Below are positions 1 through 5,238 of a DNA stretch of 5,238 nt, in pieces; position 1 is the first letter of the stretch; every line of letters begins with the position of its first letter. Made by a program: the position numbers and the translations under genes. Location: assembly GCA_021413535.1 (NCBI GenBank), contig JAIOQF010000055.1:1-5238 (forward strand), read 5' to 3'. Origin of the DNA: Verrucomicrobiota bacterium. GTDB taxonomy: Bacteria > Verrucomicrobiota > Verrucomicrobiia > Verrucomicrobiales > Verrucomicrobiaceae. The notes beneath the pieces are model-generated. The model did no database searches. It was not told the DNA's origin and worked only from the letters and a program-made list of their open reading frames with translations.

Positions 1-137
1 ATCCGAAGAAGGACGGCGTTCACATGGTCCACTACACCGACGGCGGACCGTATTTCCATGAATACGCGGACTGCGACTACTCGAAGGAATGGTTCCAAGA
101 GCTTGCCAGCCTCCAGCACGTCGCCCAGCGGGCCTGA
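1..137 (+). CDS. C-terminal fragment of a probable glycosyltransferase (5' end outside window)
   Basis: The open frame enters from the left edge (first complete codon at position 3) and ends at TGA 135-137, giving 44 residues. The segment has HMVHYTDGGPYFHEY followed by an acidic/aromatic stretch ending in EWFQE. From memory, V-H-[FY]-T-D-G-G-P-[WY]-F followed by D-x-x-x-x-x-E-W-[FW] is the C-terminal signature of a widespread group of bacterial nucleotide-sugar-dependent glycosyltransferase-like proteins. That assignment is recognition of a motif, not a search result, and the catalytic domain is outside the window. The kdsD start lies 20 bp after the stop on the same strand with no terminator between, so the two are probably co-transcribed. 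A role in envelope polysaccharide or lipopolysaccharide assembly would fit that neighbour. The frame is almost certainly coding; the function is less sure. Confidence 0.55.
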   Translation, partial: PKKDGVHMVHYTDGGPYFHEYADCDYSKEWFQELASLQHVAQRA

Positions 138-157
138 CGCTTTCTGTTCTTCCCACC

Positions 158-1189
158 ATGTCCGCCTCTCCGCCTGATTCAAGCCGCGCCGTCACCGGCA
201 ATCCGCAGGCCCAGACCAATCTCAACGAGGCTTTGCGCGTCTTCGAAATCGAAGTGGGCGCGCTGCAAAGTCTCGCGCGCCGGCTCGATTCCACTTTCGT
301 AGACGCGGTAGCCGTCATCAAAGAGGCAGTGGATGCCGGCGGGAAAGTCGTCGGTCTCGGCGTTGGAAAATCCGGCAGCATCTGTCACAAGATCACCGCC
401 ACTCTCACCAGCACCGGCACGCCCGCAATCAGCTTGAACACCATGAACGCCCTGCATGGCGATCTGGGAATTCTCAAGGATGGCGACGTGGTGCTCGCCC
501 TCAGCTACAGCGGCGAAACGCCGGAACTGCTCGTCCTGCTCGCCCATCTGAGGCGTTTCTCGATCAAGTTCATCTCCATGACTGGGAACAAGCAGTCAAC
601 CCTCGCGAAACATTCCGACATCGTGCTCGACGTCCATGTGGAGCGTGAAGCCTGTCCGCTCTCCCTCGCGCCGACTTCCAGTTGCACCGCCATGCTGGTG
701 CTGGGAGATGCACTCGCCCTGGCACTGATGCAGGCGCACGGATTCAGCCGCGAAGATTTTGCGCGATTCCATCCAGGCGGCGAGCTGGGCCGTCATCTAC
801 TGATGACCGCGCGCGAAATGATGCGGCCCGTTCATCAGACGGTTTTCGTGCGCTGCGGCACCACCGTGGGCGAAGTGCTCGACGCCATGATCCGCTGCAA
901 AGCCGGGGCCGCCATCGTGTTGAATGCGCAAGACAGCCTCGCAGGCATTTTCACGCATGGTGATTTCGCCCGCGCCTTCCGCACCCACGAAGGAAACCTT
1001 ACTGGCCTGCCCGTAGATTCAGTCATCATCACGAACCCGATCCATGTGTTCGCCGACCAGCTCTCCGGTGAAGTGCTTCATGTTCTCAAAGAGCATCGCA
1101 TCGATGAACTCGTCGTCATCGACCGTGAAAAAAATGTTCCTGTAGGCATCATCGATTCCCAGGATCTCGCGCGCATGAAGCTGGTGTAG
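158..1189 (+). CDS. kdsD: Arabinose-5-phosphate isomerase, KpsF/GutQ/KdsD family (SIS + two CBS domains)
   Basis: Interconverts ribulose 5-phosphate and arabinose 5-phosphate in the cytoplasm, the first step of Kdo synthesis for lipopolysaccharide. The product is 343 residues, against 328 for E. coli KdsD. The SIS domain spans about residues 40-180 and two CBS domains follow (about 220-277 and 285-340). Family motifs are clear: GVGKSG (68-73), STGTP, HGDLG, YSGETPE, REACPL, LAPTSS, GDALALALM and FHPGGELG. The four residues matching E. coli catalytic K59, E111, E152 and H193 appear as K71, E120, E164 and H205 with similar spacing, so the enzyme should be active. I chose ATG 158 because the frame also opens at ATG 89, but that start would overlap the upstream gene by 49 bp and add a Pro/Arg-rich tail unlike the family. 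No clear Shine-Dalgarno precedes 158. The first CBS domain reads FTHGD instead of the usual FTDGD. GutQ or KpsF paralogues cannot be excluded by sequence alone. Confidence 0.93.
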   Translation: MSASPPDSSRAVTGNPQAQTNLNEALRVFEIEVGALQSLARRLDSTFVDAVAVIKEAVDAGGKVVGLGVGKSGSICHKITATLTSTGTPAISLNTMNALHGDLGILKDGDVVLALSYSGETPELLVLLAHLRRFSIKFISMTGNKQSTLAKHSDIVLDVHVEREACPLSLAPTSSCTAMLVLGDALALALMQAHGFSREDFARFHPGGELGRHLLMTAREMMRPVHQTVFVRCGTTVGEVLDAMIRCKAGAAIVLNAQDSLAGIFTHGDFARAFRTHEGNLTGLPVDSVIITNPIHVFADQLSGEVLHVLKEHRIDELVVIDREKNVPVGIIDSQDLARMKLV

Positions 1190-1218
1190 AGTGTGTGGCA
1201 CTAGCCCGCAAGAAGCTC

Positions 1219-1237
1219 GATCACATGGGGTGTGATC
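1219..1237. terminator. Perfect 7-bp hairpin downstream of kdsD, no U-tract
   Basis: GATCACA at 1219-1225 pairs perfectly with TGTGATC at 1231-1237 around a 5-nt TGGGG loop, 29 bp after the kdsD stop. The following bases (aacatcaac) are not T-rich, and on the minus strand the flank is GAGCTTCTTG. It may be a non-canonical terminator or a 3'-end-stabilising stem; the TGTGATC half-sites could also be a protein-binding palindrome. The structure is seen directly; its role is inferred. Confidence 0.35.
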
Positions 1238-1262
1238 AACATCAACAACGGGCCCTGGACAG

Positions 1263-1280
1263 CCGCGTGCGGACACGCGG
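1263..1280. terminator. Perfect 7-bp GC-rich hairpin downstream of greA, no U-tract
   Basis: CCGCGTG at 1263-1269 pairs perfectly with CACGCGG at 1274-1280 around a 4-nt CGGA loop, 17 bp beyond the greA stop codon (minus strand). The stem is very GC-rich and therefore stable, but no T-run follows on either strand. It could be a U-less terminator or an mRNA 3'-protecting stem for either convergent gene. Confidence 0.35.
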
Positions 1281-1297
1281 AATGCATCACCAACGCA

Positions 1298-3148
1298 CTA
1301 CGCGGGCTGCTTGAAAGCCCGGATGCCGGTGATGCGCACCTTCTGCGTGATGCTCAAGTTTTCCGTCGGCAAGTCTGCTTCGCTGCCGACTGCTTTTCCA
1401 ATGATCGCTTTGGCCACACCCGACAGATAAGACAAGATGTGCTGCGTTGGATCGCCATCCCACGCTCCGAGAATTGTATAGGTGACTCGCGCGCCGGATG
1501 ACACATCCTCCAGATCCACGATGGTGCCGATGCCGACCGTGTCCGTTTTGGCATCGGTAAAGTCCGTGCCGCGGGCATGACGGAGTTCACGTTCGTATTT
1601 GGACTGCATGCGCAGAAGCACCGCCTGCTGCTGGCGAGCTGATTTGTATTCGAAGTTCTCCCGCAAGTCGCCGTATTCGCGCGCGATTTGAATGTCTTTC
1701 TTGTTCTGCGGAATTTTATTCTTAACGAGATCTTCCAGATCCAATTTGCGTTTTTCCAGGCTTTCCCAGGAGACGATGAGCGAGGCATCTTGCGTCGCCG
1801 CACCTTCCTCCATGATTTGCTCCATTTCCGGACGAGCCTTGATGATACGTCCCATCAGCGAACGGCGCGTCAGTTCATCCAGCACCGGCGTGTTGAGAAT
1901 CCGGCGGGCAAATCTGCGTAATTCATCTTCATCAGCATCCGCGATCATCTCGCCCACCAGACCCGCGTCATCCGAGATGGCATCGTGCAGGCGACCGGTC
2001 TTTTTCGGTCCGCCGGCTACATGATCCGCGACCAGGGCGTCGATGATGGAATTTCCCAGATCGAGATCGAATACACTCTCCGCCAGTCCCGCGCGTTCCT
2101 GACACATCCAGATCAAAAGATCCGTGCTAAGCCGGCGATTGCGCACGGCCTTTTTCAGGAAGTCTGCGAGGACATCGAGTTCATCATTGGCATCCAGCAA
2201 CGATGCCAGCTCACCGACCGCTCGTCCGCCTGTCTGCGTGATATGAGCCAGTGCTTCCTGAACCCACGCCCGCTCGGGAAACGCAGCCGGAAACGCTTGG
2301 TAAACCCGTGTCAACATCGCCGCAGGAAGGCTGTTCACCGCGGGCGGCAGCAGCGGACGCGCTTCGCGCAGCAGTTCGACGAGGGGCATGTTCCCCGCTG
2401 GGAATTCCACTCCACTGACAGACTCCAGCAGCTCATCCCGCGCCAGCAGAAGTGCGAGCGATCCCTTCAGATGCAACTTCCACGCCTTGCGCACCGTGTT
2501 GCTGATATCTTCCAGCACCGGAGCCAGCTCGGCAGCCGGAGCTTGAAATAAATCCAAATCCTTCCGGATGGAAGCCAGCGCAGTCATCTTCGCCTTCAAA
2601 TCACGTGCCGCGAGAAAATTCCCCACCATCGTGTCGGCATGACTGCGATCCGATGCGCGCAGCACCAGCGGCTCCGTGCGCTTGACGGGCACGACAATGT
2701 GACGGGTGTTCTTCAGCGCCTTCTTGGCCGCTGTCCACCAGCTCTTATAGGACTCTGCGGGAATCACCAGCGGTGTCAGAAGCTGCTCCAGCTGATCGAG
2801 CGAAAGTGACCGACCATGACTCTCAAGCGCCAAGCTCACCAGCGCGGCGGGATCACTCTTGGCCATTTTCTGCAACGAGGAAAGATCACCCACCCGGCGT
2901 GAAAGAAAATGCTCCGGCGGCAGCACGTCCAGCGAACCAGCAGCAAAACCAAGTTTCATCGCGTGTCCAGGCTTGCCCTCGAAATCGATCACCATCCGGT
3001 CGGCTAGCAAATCCCATTCTTTCACGCGACCCGCCCCCCAGCTCTTGTGCTGACAGAACGCCCCGACGGTCAGCCGGGATAGTTTCTCTCCATCTGCTTG
3101 TGATATTTTGCCTGCTTTAACGAGTTTTTCAACCTCCGGGATGATCAT
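1298..3148 (-). CDS. greA: Long GreA-type transcription elongation (transcript cleavage) factor with N-terminal extension
   Basis: GreA inserts into the RNA polymerase secondary channel and stimulates cleavage of backtracked transcripts. Residues about 457-616 form a complete GreA: an N-terminal coiled coil (457-527) with tip motif YGDLRENFEY (492-501), carrying D494 and E497 equivalent to E. coli GreA D41 and E44, then an FKBP-like C-terminal domain (about 535-612) with LSYLSGVAKAIIGK matching the ISxxSPIARGLIGK segment. Normal GreA is about 158 residues; this protein has 616. Residues 27-76 contain GAFCQHKSWGAGRV and IDFEGKPGHAMKL, resembling Tudor/CarD-like barrels (pattern H-x-x-[FW]-G-x-G-x-V). 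Residues about 85-455 look mostly helical and include a KSWWTAAKKALK stretch. Long GreA proteins of this sort are known in Chlamydia, as I recall. The start at ATG 3148 is fixed by an in-frame TAA 12 bp upstream (3161-3163) with no other start between. No Shine-Dalgarno is evident. The gene faces kdsD at its 3' end and is divergent from the TIGR04073 gene. Confidence 0.92.
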   Translation of the reverse strand: MIIPEVEKLVKAGKISQADGEKLSRLTVGAFCQHKSWGAGRVKEWDLLADRMVIDFEGKPGHAMKLGFAAGSLDVLPPEHFLSRRVGDLSSLQKMAKSDPAALVSLALESHGRSLSLDQLEQLLTPLVIPAESYKSWWTAAKKALKNTRHIVVPVKRTEPLVLRASDRSHADTMVGNFLAARDLKAKMTALASIRKDLDLFQAPAAELAPVLEDISNTVRKAWKLHLKGSLALLLARDELLESVSGVEFPAGNMPLVELLREARPLLPPAVNSLPAAMLTRVYQAFPAAFPERAWVQEALAHITQTGGRAVGELASLLDANDELDVLADFLKKAVRNRRLSTDLLIWMCQERAGLAESVFDLDLGNSIIDALVADHVAGGPKKTGRLHDAISDDAGLVGEMIADADEDELRRFARRILNTPVLDELTRRSLMGRIIKARPEMEQIMEEGAATQDASLIVSWESLEKRKLDLEDLVKNKIPQNKKDIQIAREYGDLRENFEYKSARQQQAVLLRMQSKYERELRHARGTDFTDAKTDTVGIGTIVDLEDVSSGARVTYTILGAWDGDPTQHILSYLSGVAKAIIGKAVGSEADLPTENLSITQKVRITGIRAFKQPA

Positions 3149-3190
3149 GGGACGTTCATCTTAGAGAGGCTGCGCGTTGTGGCAAAGTAA

Positions 3191-3613
3191 ATATGGCAGA
3201 CAGCTCCGAAGCCCGCCGCCTTCACCATTGGAAGTCTTGCACTCGCGGACATCCAGTCCTCACCTGGAGCTCGCTGGAACTGGAGCCGCAAGCTCTCACG
3301 CGCCTTGGCCAACATCGCCTACGGCGTCACCGAAATTCCCGTCACCTGGTGCAAGTCCAACAACTTGGACGGCAGCAGCGCCGCTTGGACCACGATGGCC
3401 GTGGATGGCTCCAAACGCACCGTCGTGCGCCTCGGCTACGGCGTTTACGAACTTGTGACCTTCCCCTTCCCCACCTACAAAGGCGGCTACCGTCCACCCT
3501 TTTACAAAAAGGAAGCCATTGATCCCCATTTCGGCTACGGAGAATTTCCGCCGCAATTCGGAAACTCCTCGCAGACCACTTACTGCCGCGAGACCGACTA
3601 CCATCCGTTTTAA
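3191..3613 (+). CDS. Exosortase system-associated protein, TIGR04073 family; 5' end disrupted or mis-called
   Basis: The open frame between TAA 3188-3190 and TAA 3611-3613 encodes 140 residues resembling TIGR04073, small secreted proteins of Verrucomicrobia and relatives that occur with exosortase systems; their molecular role is unknown. Visible family features are a signal-peptide end AAFTIGSLALA then DIQ (residues 9-22), core WSRKLSRALANIAYGVTEIPV (from residue 31), VRLGYGVYELVTFPFPTYKGGYRPP, and an aromatic tail with YGEFPPQFG. The first ATG/GTG/TTG in this frame is TTG 3305, which falls inside the conserved core and would remove the signal peptide. The true start must therefore lie upstream in another frame or be missing, which suggests a frameshift, a deletion or a sequence error. 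One candidate is TTG 3177, preceded by AGAGAGG 7 nt upstream, with a basic n-region (WQSKYGRQLR) that would join AAFTIG after a one-base shift near 3210. The gene is followed by a strong terminator. It may be a pseudogene. Confidence 0.7.
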   Translation: MWQTAPKPAAFTIGSLALADIQSSPGARWNWSRKLSRALANIAYGVTEIPVTWCKSNNLDGSSAAWTTMAVDGSKRTVVRLGYGVYELVTFPFPTYKGGYRPPFYKKEAIDPHFGYGEFPPQFGNSSQTTYCRETDYHPF

Positions 3614-3639
3614 TCGCGCTGCAAAATATCTTCAAAATC

Positions 3640-3668
3640 AAGCCCGGCAGAAATGCCGGGCTTTTTTT
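3640..3668 (+). terminator. Rho-independent terminator after the TIGR04073 gene
   Basis: AGCCCGGCA (3641-3649) and TGCCGGGCT (3654-3662) form a perfect 9-bp stem, 10 bp with A3640-T3663, closed by a GAAA tetraloop and followed by a T-run to 3668. It starts 26 bp after the stop at 3613. On the minus strand it lies 16 bp beyond the stop of the convergent beta-propeller gene, where the flank is TTGATTTTG, so it may also serve weakly as that gene's terminator. Confidence 0.93.
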
Positions 3669-3684
3669 CGGGATATCGTCATAC

Positions 3685-5025
3685 TTACTTCCCCACACAA
3701 TACAACTTGTCCTGCACCCGGATGAAGAGACTGCCGTTGGCGATGGCGATGCTGTTGCGCACGCTGCCGTCGGTGCCCTGGGCTTTGCTGCCGTCACCCA
3801 TGTCCACGCTGTGCAGCAGTTCAAACTTCGCAGGGTCTGCTTTCACAACAAACACTTCGCCCCAAAAATTCGTCAGATAAATCTTGCCGTCGGCAGCAGT
3901 GGGCGAGGCTTCCACCTTGGCCTTGCTGCCGAGTTCGCCCGTCCAGTGAACGGTGCCACTCTTGGGGTCTATGCAACTCAACGTCGAATTGCGACTACTG
4001 TTGATGATGTAAAATTTTCCACCGTAAAACAGCGGCGTCGAGACGTCGCTGGACACCAGCTTGGGATCGGATATCCAGGCGAGATCACCGTCACTCAACT
4101 GGCCGCTGCCGCCGAGTTTCACACCGAACACCGGCCGATTCTTCGGGGCACACACCAAGGCAATTCCATCTCCAGCCACAGGTGAAGGAACAAGACGGAG
4201 GGCCTTGTTCCGATCATCGTTCCAATGACCCCAGCGCCACAGTTCCCGGCCCGTCTCAGGATCGTGACCGGAGATGGCATCACCGCCAGTAATGAGCATC
4301 TGACGCTGCCCGTTGTGGGTGGTGAAGACTGGAGTCGAGAACGCCTCGCGCGTCTCGCTTTCGGCATCGCTCGGCCGCACATGTTTCCATAAGTCCTTTC
4401 CAGTCGCGGGATCGAGCGCCAGAATGTAGGAATCATTCGGCGAGTCCGGTGTCCCTTTCTTCACGCCTTGGAACTCAAAATATTCATTTCGCTGAAGCAC
4501 CTGAAGATAGATTTTTCCGCCATCTAAAACAGGACTACTGGAGTAAGTCCATTGCGTGCCGAAGTTCCCATGCGTCTGCGTGATGCTGCGCGACCAGATT
4601 TCTTTTCCGGTAAAATCGAAGCACGACATGTCACCGGTGGCGAATAAGAACCAAACGTGTTTGCCGTCAGTGACGGGCGAGGGCGAGGCCAGATTGCTCG
4701 CCTTATCCCAGCGCGTGCCGCTGGCCAGCGCCTTGCGCCAGCGCTCCTGGCCGGTCTTGGCATCAAGGCAGATGCCGTAATATTTTTCTTCGCTCGCGAC
4801 CGGTGCCGTGACAAACACACTGTCTCCCCACACAGCAGGAACGGAAGCCGAAAGGCCAGGCAGCGACGCGGCCCACTTCACATTCTCGGTCTTGGAGAAT
4901 TTTTCAGGAAGATTTTTTTCATCACTGGAGCCATCCTGATTTGGACCGCGCCACTGCGGCCAGTTGGCAGCGGAGGCGGAAGCGGCGAGCGTGAACGCGA
5001 GCGCAAGAATTGGAAGATGGTTCAT
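3685..5025 (-). CDS. Exported PQQ-like beta-propeller repeat protein
   Basis: 446 residues. The N-terminus MNHLPILALAFTLAASASA is a signal peptide with a weak charged end, and cleavage is likely after A19 before ANWPQWRGPN. That opening is typical of secreted PQQ-like propellers in Planctomycetes and Verrucomicrobia. Repeated blade motifs of the form [LIF]D-x-x-TG-x-x-x-W occur at 87-96 (LDAKTGQERW), 136-144, 204-213 (LDPATGKDLW), 254-263 (HDPETGRELW) and 352-361 (IDPKSGTVHW), with a degenerate copy near 394. They alternate with SP-x(3)-DGK-x-Y/W-type strands, suggesting a seven- or eight-bladed propeller. Nothing supports real PQQ binding or dehydrogenase activity. BamB-like scaffolding is possible, but BamB itself is a lipoprotein and this has no lipobox. 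I chose ATG 5025 because the frame stays open to 5217 but the signal peptide begins exactly here. The gene is convergent with the TIGR04073 gene. The substrate or partner is unknown. Confidence 0.85.
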   Translation of the reverse strand: MNHLPILALAFTLAASASAANWPQWRGPNQDGSSDEKNLPEKFSKTENVKWAASLPGLSASVPAVWGDSVFVTAPVASEEKYYGICLDAKTGQERWRKALASGTRWDKASNLASPSPVTDGKHVWFLFATGDMSCFDFTGKEIWSRSITQTHGNFGTQWTYSSSPVLDGGKIYLQVLQRNEYFEFQGVKKGTPDSPNDSYILALDPATGKDLWKHVRPSDAESETREAFSTPVFTTHNGQRQMLITGGDAISGHDPETGRELWRWGHWNDDRNKALRLVPSPVAGDGIALVCAPKNRPVFGVKLGGSGQLSDGDLAWISDPKLVSSDVSTPLFYGGKFYIINSSRNSTLSCIDPKSGTVHWTGELGSKAKVEASPTAADGKIYLTNFWGEVFVVKADPAKFELLHSVDMGDGSKAQGTDGSVRNSIAIANGSLFIRVQDKLYCVGK

Positions 5026-5206
5026 GGCGGTGAAAGGGTGGAAGATTCGTGAGTCAGTGAACATCAAAAATGATTCATCGCAAACGCAAGTCTGTCCCTG
5101 CGTCGCTTGGTTCGCCATCATTCCACCTGAGAACTCTGACACAGAATTACACCTGCAATGGCCGAAGCGTTCAGCGCCATTTTTTGACGGCTTGTTTTTA
5201 TAAGGG
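5026..5206. other. Upstream region of the beta-propeller gene, no clear promoter
   Basis: About 180 bp precede the beta-propeller start. On the minus strand I see no convincing -35/-10 pair and no Shine-Dalgarno; the sequence directly before ATG 5025 is pyrimidine-rich (TTCCACCCTTTCACCGCC). An A/T-rich block at about 5179-5203, reading TTATAAAAAC on the minus strand, is the only promoter-like composition, and it has no -35 partner. The minus-strand frame stays open through this region, but the translated sequence has no recognisable protein character. Confidence 0.5.
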
Positions 5207-5228
5207 AGCGCGGACACTCCAGTGCGCT
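5207..5228. repeat. Imperfect hairpin, possible copy of a verrucomicrobial intergenic repeat
   Basis: AGCGC (5207-5211) pairs with GCGCT (5224-5228). An alternative register pairs GCGGAC (5210-5215) with GTGCGC (5222-5227) with one mismatch around ACTCCA. The core GCGCGGACACTCCAGT resembles, from memory, a short palindromic intergenic repeat of the GCGGAC-loop-GTCCGC form that I associate with Verrucomicrobia genomes. Only one copy is in the window, so the repeat status cannot be shown here. Confidence 0.3.
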
Positions 5229-5238
5229 ATCCAATCCT

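Larger units (their letters stand above)
1190..1297. other. Convergent intergenic region between kdsD and greA
   Basis: This 108-bp stretch separates the stop codons of two convergent genes. It holds two perfect inverted repeats, listed separately, and no protein-like open frame. Neither hairpin has a T-tract on either strand, so canonical intrinsic termination is not evident. The region may still work as a shared 3' boundary. Confidence 0.6.

Noticed and set aside
89..157. Upstream ATG at 89 as the kdsD start (366-residue version)
   Set aside because: It overlaps the coding 3' end of the upstream gene by 49 bp and adds a Pro/Arg-rich tail not found in the family; ATG 158 gives a normal N-terminus after the upstream stop.
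1985..2551. 188-residue open frame on the plus strand
   Set aside because: It lies wholly antisense to greA, its composition is Arg/Gln/His-rich with no recognisable domain, and it is best explained as a shadow of the coding strand.
3244..3259. CGCGGACATCCAGTCC resembling the hairpin repeat core at 5209-5223
   Set aside because: It sits in the coding sequence for the family-conserved ADIQ segment, has no pairing second arm, and differs by a one-base gap; a chance match is more likely than an inserted repeat.
3177..3522. Two overlapping plus-strand frames (from 3177 and 3193) as independent small proteins
   Set aside because: Downstream of about 3215 they are out of frame with the conserved TIGR04073 sequence and show no protein character; only their first codons may matter, as remnants of the true N-terminus.
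3342..3824. 160-residue minus-strand frame spanning the TIGR04073 gene, terminator and beta-propeller 3' end
   Set aside because: It runs through a strong terminator and two better-supported genes in other frames, and its Arg/Ser/Cys-rich translation is typical of a shadow frame.
5026..5217. 64-residue N-terminal extension of the beta-propeller frame (start at 5217)
   Set aside because: It would place a clear signal peptide in the interior of the protein and overlaps the hairpin at the window edge; its translation looks non-coding. ATG 5025 begins the signal peptide.
1..5238. CRISPR array, transposon, tRNA/rRNA, toxin-antitoxin, defence or biosynthetic cassette
   Set aside because: I found no regularly spaced direct repeats, transposase motifs, structured RNA signatures or linked accessory genes; the content is housekeeping and envelope genes in alternating orientation.

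Overview
The window looks like ordinary chromosomal DNA from a Gram-negative member of the Verrucomicrobiota, probably near Verrucomicrobiae/Prosthecobacter. This placement rests on gene content, not on a marker gene. The evidence is: a Kdo-pathway arabinose-5-phosphate isomerase, which implies lipopolysaccharide; an oversized GreA with a long N-terminal extension, as I recall for chlamydiae and relatives; a TIGR04073 'exosortase system-associated' secreted protein; and a secreted beta-propeller opening with WPQWRGPN, typical of Planctomycetes and Verrucomicrobia. Start codons mostly lack clear Shine-Dalgarno sequences.

Layout from left to right: (1) 1-137 (+), the last 44 codons of a probable glycosyltransferase. 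(2) 158-1189 (+), a complete KdsD/KpsF-type isomerase 20 bp downstream, probably in the same transcript and the same cell-envelope sugar pathway. (3) 1190-1297, a convergent intergenic stretch with two perfect 7-bp hairpins and no U-tract. (4) 1298-3148 (-), a 616-residue GreA-type transcript cleavage factor: a Tudor/CarD-like small beta module near the N-terminus, a long, probably helical middle, and a canonical two-domain GreA at the C-terminus with its acidic catalytic tip intact. (5) About 3191-3613 (+), a TIGR04073-family small secreted protein. Its reading frame has no usual start codon before the conserved core, so its 5' end looks damaged or mis-sequenced. A canonical terminator follows at 3640-3668. 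(6) 3685-5025 (-), a 446-residue exported PQQ-like beta-propeller protein. (7) 5026-5238, upstream DNA with no convincing promoter and a partial hairpin repeat near the window end.

After the first pair, genes alternate in strand (convergent, divergent, convergent), so each is probably its own transcription unit and the window is not one functional system. I found no CRISPR array, transposase, tRNA, rRNA, toxin-antitoxin pair or defence cassette. The most interesting points are the domain architecture of the giant GreA and the broken 5' end of the TIGR04073 gene.
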